From the NCBI RefSeq assembly GCF_029227915.1, contig NC_079887.1, positions 13,952,001-14,016,000 on the forward strand: a stretch of DNA of 64,000 nt. The letters are read 5' to 3'. Shown piece after piece: positions 24,949 through 49,852 of this stretch. The position numbers and the translations under genes were made by a program. How positions within the stretch are numbered: position 1 is the first letter of the stretch; every line of letters begins with the position of its first letter. This DNA comes from Hydractinia symbiolongicarpus (taxonomy: Eukaryota > Cnidaria > Hydrozoa > Anthoathecata > Hydractiniidae). Under the pieces are notes generated by a model. The model was not told where the DNA came from and did no database searches. It saw only the letters and a list, made by a program, of their open reading frames with translations.

Positions 24949-25607
24949 GAAAGAAGTGTCGTTTTATGACCATATCTTTATTTTGTCAATTGGATTTTTT
25001 CGTGAAAGAATTTATTTTCGATGTATATCCTCGTCTCCAGGATTTGCTGCTGATAAAATGTCAAGAAAGGTAAGAGCACCTAGGGATAAGGTTGCCTGAT
25101 GCATGCATTATACTGACGCTACAAATGTTATTTATAAAGGTCATTAAAAGGGCCTCAAATATTACGGGCGCGGCGAAAGTTAAACCTCGTGAAGACCACC
25201 CAATTTATTTCCCTCGTGTACTCTTTATCAGAATTTAAGTTAAAAAAATTTGCACTTGTAGATTCAATCCAACCCTTATTTGAATGACTTTCTGTGAAAA
25301 TAATAGTAAAACGAAAAAAGTAGAAATTTTAGATTTTAAACTTTTTCTTTTTTACAACTAAATAAAAAACCACACGCTTTTTTTAAACGAATACATTCTA
25401 ACCAGGCTGGTCATTATTCTCATTTCTTTATTGTTTGAAACAATAAACCTATGGTTTTTTAACCTGAAATACCAGTCTAATATTCTTATAAAGCATATTT
25501 TCATAAAGCACATTCTTATAACAGAAAAGGTGTGCATGCAACTGTATCGTTATCAGCAATTCATTAATAAAATTAATCTTCTAGTTACCAAAGCTAAATT
25601 TTACAAG

Positions 25608-26011
25608 CTAGTCAATAGCCTGTGGAAGCATCCACGGGTTCGGCCTTCTTTTTTATACCGCATTGCGTGCGTCTCGCTACTCGCGTAACATTTTGCGTGA
25701 CAGACAGACAGACGTATACTGGTATTATAATATACACTTTAGACTGGGTGTCCCTACTTTCCTGGGGAGCATTCAAAGCATCGTATGTAGAAAAAGGTTG
25801 TTGCATGGGTAAAGACGCCCAGGCTGTGTTTCTTTTGAATCATAATAAAATCAAAACTAGCCGACCTGGTTTTAGCGGTTATTATGTGTCGGATTGAGAC
25901 AAATAGTCTATATTATAATGCCCGTGTACATCTGTCTGTCTGTCTGTCACGCAAAATGGTAGCTTAGCTGCGACGGGGGAGCCCGTGGATTTTCCACGGG
26001 CTAACGACTAG
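25608..26011. mobile_element. Helitron-like (HINE-type) element with hairpins at both ends
   Basis: The right end has the hairpin GCCCGTGGATTTTCCACGGGC (9-bp stem, 25981-26001), then TAACGA and CTAG (26008-26011) followed by T, which is the classical Helitron 3' end layout. The left end is the inverted equivalent: CTAG at 25608-25611, a 6-nt spacer, then a GTGGA-AGCA-TCCAC hairpin. Inner stretches around TTTTGCGTGACAGACAGACAGAC are also inverted between the halves. No replicase or helicase frame is present, so it is non-autonomous. Helentron-derived elements are the closest known kind; that assignment is inference. Confidence 0.6.
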
Positions 26012-27959
26012 TATAGAATAATATAATAGATAATATATCAATAAGAATACAAAAATATAATTCGCTTCCGAGTTGTTTGTTGCCCATGTTTAACGCTTTA
26101 ACATCGCGCGCGTTCTGGCAATTTCCTAGTACTTGAAACGTTAGAGATAAAAAATTTTTGTCTCAGAACTTTGTTGACACTATAAACCTAAACACATCAA
26201 GAGGAAAAGCTGCAATGACGCTAACTCACTACTGCTCGGCCATCATGAAAACACTTGATTGTGCTATTTTAGGACGATTTCTCAATTTTTCCATGAGAGG
26301 AAGGGGCAGCATTTTGCCTAATAACTTGAGTAAGAAGCAGCTATGGTAAAACAAGGCATACATTAACATGGGTTTAACGCCCCCTTCTTAAAATTGCACC
26401 TGATTTTTAGTGCCCCATTTCACTCTGAAGACTTTTTGTACTCACTAATGTTTTTTTATTCGTCATCAATGGCGTATCCAAACAATTTTTTCAAAAACCC
26501 TTTTTAATAGCGACAAGGTCATTCCAGAATTATAGGCCTCGGAAGATTTAGTATTCAAAAATGTTTTTTTCATTAAAATATACTCTCATCGAAATATAAT
26601 GCACCACCTTGGATGTGAAACATTTTCTAGAGCCTTTTTTATTAGGGAACTCAATGACCATAAACATACATATTGGATCGCAATATTAAAAACTCACAGA
26701 AATATGACATTGAAGCAATCAGCCTTGGTCGTCTAAGATTGTCAGAAACAGAAAAAAAACCTAGGAACTAGGTTGAGGAGCAATTGATAAGAAAAAAAAA
26801 TAGAAAAATCTGTATTCAAAAAATATTAAATAATACATTTTCCAGTATTGTACTTAGAAAAATCAGAAAAAGTAGATTTTTTAAAACGCGTTTTCAGTAC
26901 AACATATAAATCTATTAGAATCAAGTATTTTCAAATTTTCCCACTTAAATGGCCACCCCGAAAAGTCCCAAGCAACTTCATTTCCAGAGCATCATCTCGA
27001 CTTCCTTATATCACCGAGACAACACTACAAGCAAATCTTGTATACTCGAAGTTTGCTTTGAAAATCACAAGCATTACTACTAATCATAAAAAATACGTAA
27101 ATTTATTTTAGAAAATGTCATAGGATAACTTTAAATAAAAGACATACTTCAAATTCACAATAAACCAAACTTCTCGTTCAACGCATCAACACAGGACTTC
27201 ACCAAGCAGTCATTTGAATACGTTGTATATCACATGTCCACATTTAAAATAAAAGCTAAAACATTTTATCATTTAATAAAAATTTCAACAAAAACATACA
27301 AAATGACGATTTGTTGACGACACAACGAAGCTTAACAACTGAAGTAAACGTCGAAAATCCTTTTAGCAGAGACACACGAGCTGTAACGTCATCACAAAAG
27401 CTTATATTACACGTGCCAAAAATAAATAGTATAAAATTATTTGCCAACATGTCTGCCAAATACACAAATGTTTGTGTTATAAAATGAAAGATAAGACAAA
27501 AATTTAAGCAAGCGAAGAAAATTAACAGGAACACGCCCTAACAAACATTCAAATTATAGCTATTAGCCTTGAAACATTTAGATGGACGTCTGAAAAAAGT
27601 AGTTTGCGACATTCAAACTTTAGCGCTATTTTGACCAAATTACTTATATACCTGGATCAAATTATTTATTCTGCTTTATCAGACAGGCATAAGTAAGAAA
27701 AAGACTTTTTATTTAATATATATAAAAAAGTGCATAATAAAGAGAAAAGTTGAATCATTCCCAATTTCGTCCTCAGTGCTCGTTCTTACCGTCGTCCGAG
27801 ATAGTCAGAAAGAGGAAAAAATCATAGAAACGAGGTTGTATATTTCCGTTGCTTCTTAGCCGTTAAACCAAAATATTATATTTTTGTGTATGGAAAAAGC
27901 AATCACGACTTAAAAGTTTCAAAGTTGAAAACTTAACAGTATCTTTTTATTTACACCAG

Positions 27960-28113
27960 TGGACTAAACCTCGACGCAGTTTTACTCGCTCAATATGTTA
28001 ATCCTGTTGAAGACGAAGAGATAAGACTTGAAGATTATATATCTATCAGTGAAAATCTACGAGAAAATAAAAACACAACTTCGTCACTTGTTTCCCTTCC
28101 AAGTATACCATAA
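27960..28113 (+). CDS. possible orphan terminal exon, unrecognised
   Basis: A pyrimidine-rich stretch and CAG (TATCTTTTTATTTACACCAG) lead into a 50-codon frame that ends at TAA (28111-28113). It has normal protein composition (GLNLDAVLLAQYVNPVEDEE at its start). There is no ATG, so if real it must be spliced to an upstream exon; none was found. It may be a chance ORF or a relic of a transposon or retrocopy. Confidence 0.25.
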
Positions 28114-29947
28114 AAATTAAAATGTGTACACAGGCTTAACTACAAAATATGAGCTGACTTAAACTTCTTAACAAAAAATTTAACAGCCTTCTAACTATTT
28201 TGTTAACAAATTCACTATAATCTTCAGAATGCAAATTTAAATATTCCACACAACATAATAACATAGCGAAAACCACAAAGCTGATAAGGATTAGACACTC
28301 TCGTTCCCAGTCCTCAGTGCTAAACTAATAAAAAAACTGGTAAGATAAAATTTTGTTTGACGTTTTTTGTATCTGGAGAGTAAACGGTACTAGAGGTCAG
28401 TGAGGCAAAGTTCTTGGTTTCAGCATTGTGTGGAAGTAAACAGGTCAACATATTTAAAAACAACAACAACAAAAAAAATCGTCATAAAAACTGCATCACG
28501 GAAATGTTAAAAAGTCACAAAACAACCCCAACCCATTCTTTAACATACAAATACCGGGTGTGGAACACACCATTACTTTAAAGGAGACCTGGAAAACAGG
28601 TTGTAAACATCGATGAAGCTGTTATTAAAGCCTTTTTTCTTCTTTGACATTTAATATTATTTGATCTCACATTAACCAAGAATGAATCCACAAAATCCAC
28701 AAAAATAATATAAATATATATGTAAAATATAAATAAAATAGTTAAAATATTCTAAAAAGCGTCTGAGTTTAAATGTATATAAACGCTATAAGGACTGAGA
28801 AAATAAGGTTATGCTAAACTATCCAATGAATTTATTTAGTTCCTACAATCCTAGACAAAATATAAATTTAATTCCACAGCATCACATGCACCAACCCAGT
28901 GCACATATAATAATCAGAATAAAGCACTTTGTTTATTCACAGTCCTATGTAAAATAAAATTGAAATATAATATTCGCATGAACATAAATGCGCATGAATA
29001 TAAATGTGAGTTGTACAATCACGGATCGAATTAATGTAACGTCTACTAAATTTCATCTTTCCCTCACTTCAATGTTGTCTCAGGATGTCCGAAAGATATT
29101 GGTTTGTTTGAAATGATTTTTACGGCATGAAACCAACATAGACAAAGGAGGAAGCGGTATCCCACCGGTTCACTATTAGCTTTTTTGGCATAATTATATT
29201 TCGCATGGTGTTTCATTACATTGTGTCCACAATTGAAGTTACAAGACTTAAGTTACAAGACTTAAGTTACAAGACTTAAGTTACAAGACTTAAGTTACAA
29301 GACTTAATCTTGAATAGGATTAAGTCTTGTCCTGGGTATTTCGAACATATTATGATTCCGTCCCCAACTCCATAACATTTAACAGCCTTGTCCATCTTGA
29401 ATCAAATTCGACACATAAAGTTTTGCTTATGTCAGCACTTTTTCTGTGACGTCATCGGAAACATAAAATATGGCTAAAATCTGCTTAAAATTCAATTACT
29501 TAAGTTCTAGACCGAATTTTTGCATTCTGTTAGAGGTTCTGACAGCCAATTAAAAGTTATTTAACATATTTTCTGGTTTTCACATAGTTCGTATGAATAA
29601 AGGCCAAAATTTAAAAATCCGTTTTTTTCACGATTTTCGGGTAAAATCCGAAAAAATCAGGTAATCGGATTATTCACTTAAACAGATTTCTCAGGAAGAT
29701 TCCCCCCGACGAAATTAAGTTCTCTTGTAAGTTTCAAGTCCTAAGGATATTCCTAACGAAAGTTATTATATTTACCCGATTATAAGGATTTCATAGAGGT
29801 TTTTAGAGGGGTATGAGACCTAAATATTTGGCAGATAAATTTAAAAACACAGTAAGTATCGAAACCACGCGGCATAGCGAAAAAAGGGTTTTAAAAAAAA
29901 CCGGCAGACCCTCCGGACAGAATAAGGTTAAGTTATATCGTTCCTTT
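28114..29947. other. intergenic, 3' side of the metalloprotease gene
   Basis: AT-rich sequence without gene-like frames. It contains a degenerate foldback end near 28298 and a 14-bp tandem repeat with inverted partner at 29237-29331. Confidence 0.5.
29237..29331. repeat. 14-bp tandem repeat (GTTACAAGACTTAA) x5 with inverted partner
   Basis: Five near-identical head-to-tail units of GTTACAAGACTTAA occupy 29237-29307. After a 12-nt spacer, ATTAAGTCTTGT (29320-29331) is the inverted form, so the transcript of this stretch could fold with any unit. Confidence 0.9.
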
Positions 29948-36908
<6,961 letters not shown>

Positions 36909-37384
36909 TTGCTAGCACAGGTTTTGCATTTTTCACATTTTTCTTGTTTCAATCTTTTTTAGCAATCCATCGCCTCGCAACATGGAAGACACGTGGGTAC
37001 CATGTTTGTTTACACTTTTATTTTAGCATTGTGTGGTGCAAACATCGCACGGAACCCGCCGAAGCTCTCTGCCCTCCTGCCTGCGCGACGTTGCAAGGTC
37101 CGTAGTGTTTTAATCTCTGGAAGTAATCTATTTTGTTTTCACATGCTAGTTTACAAATGAGGGATCGTTACAACTCTTCAATCATGGCATTTTGTCCCTT
37201 TTTCACTCGATTCTAGAGTTGGAGCACTAGTCAACAATTGGATTATTAAGGACTTCCATGTTGTTAACATGGCAATTCTTGATCTACATCTTTAGCTTTC
37301 TTCACCACAGAGTTGATATTTTCGGAGAAAGACTCATCAGAGAAAGAAAAAGGTCCAAGGTCTTTCACATGTTTTTCTTTTGTT

Positions 37385-37527
37385 ATAATGTTTCCAGAAG
37401 AGTCAATGTACTTTATTTCTCGTTCTTTCATACATTCATTGGTTCAAAATGAATGTATGAATAATGTTTCCAGAAGAGTCAATGTACTTTATTTCTCGTT
37501 CTTTCATACATTCATTGGTTCAAAATG
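37385..37527. repeat. direct duplication, 76-bp period
   Basis: About 67 bp starting ATAATGTTTCCAGAAGAGTC and ending ATTGGTTCAAAATG occur twice, at 37385 and 37461, apparently without a mismatch. The identity implies a recent duplication or one maintained by conversion. Confidence 0.95.
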
Positions 37528-37647
37528 TCACTATATCAAATGTGTTACTATTGAACTATATGTTGCTCATTTTTGCCCATTAAAGCGTAAATTGGTTCTC
37601 AAAAATTGAATTGTAAACCAATCCAAAAATTTCCGGCGAGACTTTTA

Positions 37648-37745
37648 ATCTTAGGAGGCAACTCTTTACCTCCTAAGATGCTAAAGAAAGTATAACGCAA
37701 GGTATATGGCGATTCCTAACGGATCATCTGCGTTAGGAATTGCGA
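37648..37745. repeat. pair of adjacent hairpins
   Basis: CTTAGGAGG with CCTCCTAAG encloses CAACTCTTTA at 37650-37677. CGATTCCTAACG with CGTTAGGAATTGCG encloses GATCATCTG just downstream (about 37709-37745). Possibly remains of a foldback element; no coding sense. Confidence 0.6.
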
Positions 37746-39762
37746 TAATAAAGGTAATTCTCCATTAAAGGAGCCGAACTACGATTCGACCAACCAGCAA
37801 TTCTTTACAGGAAGCAAGATGAGACATCGGCCCGGTTGGCTTCTCGACTCCTGGTGAAGCAGTATTTTTGATGTGCTGGTCTTCGACCTCAAAGCTCAGA
37901 GAAACAGGAGTTTTAAGCTTGACAAAAAAAGGTACGAGATAGTATTGCAAGTTGTCTACGAGAAGGGATGCCTGATAAAATTTCTGAGAAGTGGAAAATT
38001 AGAAATTCTGCGGCAACAAAATTTATTCGAACGAAAATTACTTTCAGTGTATTGCATCAACACTACTTTAATAGACATCGAGTTGGCAATGTAGTGCTGA
38101 TCATTCGATCTTTTAGGCTAGGTTAAGTGAACTATTGCGATTAGGTCTAGATGATGAGTAAAATGCGAGTGAGTACCGGTCAGACTACGAGTGACTTCGA
38201 GTCATATAACAGTCTTGTTACTAAAATATTTAATATGTATTTAGAGAGTTTTTAGAGATTCGTGCTCTCAAGAAAGCAATTGCTTAAATTATTATCTGAA
38301 GGTAAAATCTTTATCAAGGAGTGTAATATTAAATAAAAAACATTGGTTTCACGTAGATGCTATTTGATAAATACAACGAGAAACTTAGCTACAATATAAT
38401 AGAAATTCGACAAAAAATATGCGATTTAACAGATAAAAACACACCACAGCAGGTATTTTTTTAGGTATTTGATCTGTCTTTGAAAAAAATATAAAATTTG
38501 GGAATATCAACGGATGCAAAACGAATATAAACCAAAATGTCTTTTTCACACAAATGTACTTCAGAAAGAGAAGAAAAATTCATCAAATATAAGTGAGCCA
38601 AGTGTAAAAGTTAAACGTGGGTTAACTTATCTTTTCCAATTTTTTTACTTAAGTTAACAGAAACAGTAACTTTTCTATCAAATACACGGTTTTTTCTGGT
38701 TATGTGAGCCCAGTTCGCGTGATTTTACGTAGGGTTATAATTCAGTAGTTGACCATTGGCCCCTTTGCTTCTTTTTCTTCATTCAATATGTCGAATTAAA
38801 GTTATTTGGTGGAAAACTGTACTTTTTGAGCAAAAGCTTGTCCGTATAAATAGGGTGATATTCCAGAATGCCAGCTTTGATTAACGGAGAAGATGCCACA
38901 TAATGTAGGAAAGTCGTGATGACTTTGCTGCGAGTGTTGTAAATGGAATTGATATTAGTGAAAGGCTTGAATTTGTGCGTACTGGTTGTGTCGGATTAAT
39001 ATATTGCTGTTCGCTTGTCGTGGGACATTTTGCGTTAGTGATGGTTGAAACGCTTGTTGTTGTGTATTTGGCAAATATTGTAAAAAGAACAAATCAAACT
39101 CTGTTTTTCTTACTAAATAACATTCGCTTCTTCGTGATAACTTCTTCTTGTTTTAGTATTATACGCATTTTTAACGTCAACGCGTTGCAGTTTCTTTAAC
39201 AGTCAATAGAGCATGTCTAGTCCAAAGAGCATGCTCTTTGGATAGTTGTTATTCGTTTATTCATATTCATTCACCCCTGTACGTGTCTGAGTAGTAAGAC
39301 AAACTCGCTGGTGGAAATTTTAAAATTAAATTATTTTTGCTATTCAAGTTTTTCATGAATTCGAATATACATATCCTGCGAAAAATAATATTTGGTAACA
39401 TTAACAAAAAATATCATTACATTTAGGGTAACCGCCTTCTATTAACAAATCCAAAATTTAGCAATTTATACTTATCATATTATATGGTCGTAGTCAATAG
39501 TATTCTGACTTGAATGTCTATTAGACCTAATCAACTTTTGCATGTTATTGTCTTTCCACGTTAACGTCTCCGTCGTTTGTTATATAAATTATTGAGGTAT
39601 AAAGGTTCTTTATACCTACGTGTATAAATGTACAAGCTATGTTGCACAAGTATGTTGTAAATCCTGCATACTTAACAAAATTGAGGAGGCGAATCGTATT
39701 TGTGGACGCGAAAATTCAAGCACCAAGGAAATAGAAAAGAACACAGAGATACCATTAAAATG

Positions 39763-39768
39763 TTTATT
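39763..39768 (-). terminator. candidate poly(A) signal of MCM7
   Basis: AATAAA on the minus strand lies about 75 nt past the MCM7 stop codon, a normal distance for a short animal 3' UTR. Other AT-rich variants nearby could serve as well. Confidence 0.4.
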
Positions 39769-39841
39769 ACACGTTAAGTTTCACAATACCATGTTATATA
39801 CAAGAATTAAAAAAATCTAATAAATAAATCGCAGCACGATC

Positions 39842-46040
<6,199 letters not shown>

Positions 46041-46092
46041 GTTTTATTTATTTGTTCACCTAAGAGATATATACTATTATATAGATAAGCTG

Positions 46093-46770
46093 TTTAAGGG
46101 ATCGTCTCAAAATGTTCGTACATAGTTCGTATAATTAATATCGAAAACTGATTGTCTCCACAGCATTGTAGAAAGCGAAAATATCGCGGTAGATTGTGTA
46201 AAAATCATGAAAACAGGATTGTAGAAAACAAAAAGATTGTTCGTTTAAAATCATAAAAAAGGGATCGTATAAAGCGAAGAGATTGCCGTAGATTGTTTAA
46301 AAATCATGAAAACGGGATTGTGAGCTAAGAGATCGCCATAAATTATGTAGATTGAACCCATGATACGCAATTTTGCTAGTCTTTTCGAAGAAATTAACCT
46401 TGTATATTAGTTCTTTTATTTCTGGTTTCGTATTACGCTGGTACTTTTAAAGTTAAGTTCATATAGCAATTTACTTAGTTCAAAGTTCATGTCATGTTCT
46501 TTTCGTATTTCAAAAAAACTTCTTTAAATTCTTTTGTTTCTGGTTTCATATTGACATAATTATGCACAATTCCGCCGATACTTTTGAAGTTTTCAAAGTT
46601 TGTATCATTTCCTTTTTAATGATAAAAAAACTTTGTATCATGTATTAAAAAACTTTGTTCATATTTTTATTCTAAACGAAGTACTTCGTATGACATTCCT
46701 TTAACGAAAGGAAGTACTTCAAACATTTACATATACAAAAGTATACAAACATTTTGAGATGATCCCTAAA
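46093..46770. mobile_element. MITE-like element just upstream of MCM7
   Basis: The left end TTAAGGGATCGTCTCAAAAT continues TGTTCGTAC. The reverse complement of the right end reads TTTAGGGATCATCTCAAAAT then GTTTGTATAC, so the inverted repeats agree over about 28 bp with few mismatches. The interior repeats motifs like GATTGTAGAAA and AAATCATGAAAAC several times. It starts about 50 bp before the MCM7 start codon, so it probably overlaps the 5' UTR or core promoter. Confidence 0.7.
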
Positions 46771-46880
46771 GTGGCAGTAACCCTTTTAAAAATTGGATTA
46801 CAAAGGTATAGTTTTAGTCTATGTGTATGCGAAATTGTACAGAAAGAAATGACGTTAATAACAACAAAGATGGCGCCATA

Positions 46881-47779
46881 CAGTGCCGATCGTGAGTAAA
46901 CCTAACCATCTTTGAGAGTACGAGTGCAAATAAATGCAAGTAAAATAGTTTAGAGTACAATGCGAGTGAGAGTAAAAAAAATGAGAGTAATCTTTTTAAT
47001 AACGCGAGTGTGCAATAATTAAACTACCCATTACGTCACATTAAAGAAAAACATAAGACATTAATTTTAATTCACCATTTAATTTTTTATTAATTTAGTT
47101 TGTTTATATTTAAAAAATAAATTTTTAAGTCCTACTTTTTGGTCTCTTCTTTAAATGCTTTCGGATGTTTAAAGATCAAAGCAACAACACTTTTTATTGA
47201 TAGGCAAAAAAAAAAAAATTAAAAAAACATGTAATCTCTTACTCTCTTTCAGTTTTTTTATGCCACAATAAATTAATTTTACTTTCGAAACAACACAATC
47301 TTTAAATTCTTTCAACTTAATTTTTAATAAAGTTTACAATTTATTATCTCTCGCAAATTAAATGTGTTCACTGGGTATTATGTTGACTTTAAAAAATGTA
47401 ATTACGTGAGTACACTCTAAGCTAAGAAGCAGGCTAAGTCTCTGTAGAATTAAAGATGTTATCCAGATAAGAAGATTGAATTGGCTGGGGCACTTGGAAA
47501 GAATGGAGGAGGATAATTGGGTAAGAAAGTGTAGAGACTTGATAGTTCCTGGGGCAAAGCCCAGAGGCAGACCGAGAAAGACTTGGCAGGAGGTTATAAG
47601 GACAGACTTGATACAGAGGAAGTTGAGTTTAGATCTAACACAGTCTAGATCAGATTGGAAGAGGGTCATTAATATACCCCGTCCAACCCATGCTAGCATG
47701 GAAAACGGACGTTAAGCCGAGAATGATGATGATGACTCTTACTCTTGAAAATGTGTAGCTTTACTTGCAATCGGCACTG
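46881..47779. mobile_element. TA-flanked inverted-repeat element (Tc1/mariner-like MITE) carrying a LINE fragment
   Basis: The left end CAGTGCCGATCGTGAGTAAA and the reverse complement of the right end CAGTGCCGATTGCAAGTAAA match at 17 of 20 positions, and TA flanks both sides (46879-46880, 47780-47781). The CAGT start and TA duplication are typical of the Tc1/mariner superfamily; no transposase remains. The interior is rich in GAGTAA-type motifs and contains a 5'-truncated retrotransposon at about 47404-47738. Confidence 0.7.
47404..47738 (+). pseudogene. 5'-truncated 3' end of a non-LTR retrotransposon
   Basis: The frame 47476-47715 and the bases just before it encode the extreme C-terminus of a LINE protein (MEEDNWVRKCRDLIVPGAKP, then GRPRKTWQEVI) and end with the tail AATGATGATGATG. 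The same sequence occurs at 55340-55637 with a few differences, so both are copies of one family. ACTCT flanks both ends and may be the target duplication. It is inserted in the 46881-47779 element. Confidence 0.85.
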
Positions 47780-49269
47780 TATGTAGAAATTTAAGACAAC
47801 CTTCATTATGCCACACCACACGAGCTTTAACTGTCGACAGCATTTTTGTTTTAGTACTTATTTTCAGACATGCTTGGTGCACCATGCCTCAATAGACTGA
47901 GATTAAAAATTGTTTTTTAATCTGGTTTTGGAAAAGTATATATCTACTCTGTTAATGAGTCCATGACCTCGTCCCCAGGGGTTCTTGCTTTCTTGATAAT
48001 GAGGCCAGGCAAAAGTGAATTTGACATGAAACAGCAAATCCTGGGATGAGGATGTTCAACGCAATCAGATTAAAATTATACAGGTTTCAAGGAGAAAGCA
48101 TGTTGTTAACTTAAGAAATTCTAGCTTTATATTTGTTTTATTATTTCGAACTTTACTTATAAATGTTAAATTACCAACTCTCAACATAGTGTAAACAAAA
48201 TAAAATGAACTTTTTTTAAAGTAGATAGATAGATGTGCATATTTTACATGGCTAGCCTCCTAGAGTATTTAATGCTAATTTTGAGCTACATAGACCTAAT
48301 TGGGGCCCGCGTTCTACTAAACAACTTTCTTTTTACCAGACTGTAACTTCTCAAAACGAAATATAGAAGTAAAAATGTAAATAAAACTAGGCAGACTGCT
48401 TTCATAGGCTTGAAGATGCTGCAAACTGCTAAAGTTTCAGATCAGAATTGCTGTCGTCAGTGTATTCAACTTCAGTTTCCAGCTAGCCGTTAAAGCCAGT
48501 CACATACTTTTGTCCTGTTCCGTTTTTGATTTGATTTCTGCTATTTATGGCGGGAAACACAAAAAGGCCTGGGAAAAAGAAATATTCTTTGCACTTTATA
48601 GAGCGCGGAATTGCACAAATTTACGACACTTTAAAAAACATTAAAACGTTATTAGAAAGTAAAAAGCCAAAGTTAAAAATTTTTAAAATAATAAAAAATG
48701 TTTCTGTATACATACGAATGTTTTTTTTATTGGTAAGTTTTTTTAACGCCCTTTTATTTTCTTTATTAGCTTCATATTCTTGACAAATATTATATAATGG
48801 TCAATATGGCACCCTATTTAAAAACAACCTATAGCCAGCCAAGCGAAACCATAATGGCAGCTCTGGTAGTGTAAGTTGTTGATAGCTGCTAAATTATATT
48901 TTTTTAAAAGAACCCTGACATTCTTGTTGTGATCTTTTAGTGCTAACCATTATGTTTTAAAGCGTCAGCAAAGTTTATTGTAGGTAGAAGTTACATGCTT
49001 GCTCAATCTAGTTACTATGGTTGGGGTGAAATTGCTTTTAGGGTAGCTAGCGCAGAGGAGAGAGACTCAACATAATTTTTCTTACCATTAGAAGATCAAA
49101 ATAGTTGAGGTGGGAAAGATTACACTGGACCATAAACGAATTTTCTGCGGTAAAAATTTTTTGCCTCACCTGATCATTGATCATTATTGGAAAATCCTTT
49201 TTTTTCTTCAATGTTTTGAATAAGAATAATACTTACTTTGAATACTTTGAAGTAGATTTTGTGAGATCT
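47780..49269. other. intergenic, no gene seen
   Basis: A foldback pair of the CAACCTCG family lies at about 47962-48060 (ATGACCTCGTCCCCAGGGGT and AATCCTGGGATGAGGATG). A 78-codon ORF at 48547-48783 (basic N-terminus, then a hydrophobic stretch) lacks recognisable features and is not called. The rest is AT-rich. Confidence 0.5.
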
Positions 49270-49852
49270 TCACGCATCCAACTCTGCGAGTCCAATGCTC
49301 ATTATGTCAATGATGCTGTTCGTGTTTCGAAACTGAACATAATTTGGTATCAGTGGCTCATCAGGAACAGTAGCAAGAAAGCAATCCAACTTCGACTTGA
49401 AGAAGTCTATGCTGCAATCAGATAGGTTGTGTATTACTTTTGGTAGACCATTAAACAATTGCTAGCACAACGAATCTTATAAAATGGCCTTTTCTTCACT
49501 ACAGGAACAACACAATTTAGACCCAAACGATCATTCGTTTACCATGTTTCCTAACCAAAGTTTGGTACTATTTTTTCAATCACTTTTCAGATGTAAATTA
49601 TGGCATACCGTTCTCTTCTTCTCTCCAGAGAAGATTCAATCTTTTTAGTACGTCCCAGTACGAAAAACATCGAGTTCCAAGGATTTTAATGTCTTGTATT
49701 TGTCCTTTCATTAGTGGAGACCATAACTGGGAACAATAGTCAAGGTGTGGAATAACTAATGATTTCCAAAGAGTCACCATCACGTTTTTTTCTCTGCTCT
49801 CGAATGTTCGTAATATCCATCCAGTTATCCTGTTTGCCTTTGATATACAGTA

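Larger units (their letters stand above)
16083..27959. other. gene-poor interval dense in small inverted-repeat elements
   Basis: About 12 kb contains no gene I can support. It may include the missing 5' exons of the minus-strand coiled-coil gene. What is visible: foldback copies of the CAACCTCG family, MITE-like elements at 18822-18951 and 19521-19956, a GTT-rich patch near 20138-20203, a 37-codon ORF at 22546-22659, and the Helitron-like element at 25608-26011. Confidence 0.6.
36909..39841. other. intergenic between metalloprotease 5' end and MCM7 3' end
   Basis: This holds a GC-richer patch near 37045-37100 that could belong to the metalloprotease promoter, a 76-bp direct duplication (37385-37527), two neighbouring hairpins (37648-37745), a 20-bp palindrome CCAAAGAGCATGCTCTTTGG (39222-39241) and otherwise AT-rich sequence. 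Small ORFs here have no protein-like features. Confidence 0.55.

Noticed and set aside
29237-29331. Possible CRISPR array
   Set aside because: Units are contiguous 14-mers without spacers, and this is a eukaryotic genome; no cas genes.
37313-37609. 98-codon plus frame upstream of the metalloprotease
   Set aside because: It merely reads through the 76-bp duplication, repeating the same peptide; no coding signature.
38975-39199. 74-codon hydrophobic ORF between metalloprotease and MCM7
   Set aside because: Hydrophobic only because of T-rich codons; no start context, splice sites or similarity.
47358-47699. 113-codon minus frame
   Set aside because: Antisense shadow of the LINE C fragment at 47404-47738.
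48547-48783. 78-codon ORF with a basic start and hydrophobic end
   Set aside because: No recognisable motif, splice signal or homologue; composition is close to translated AT-rich DNA.
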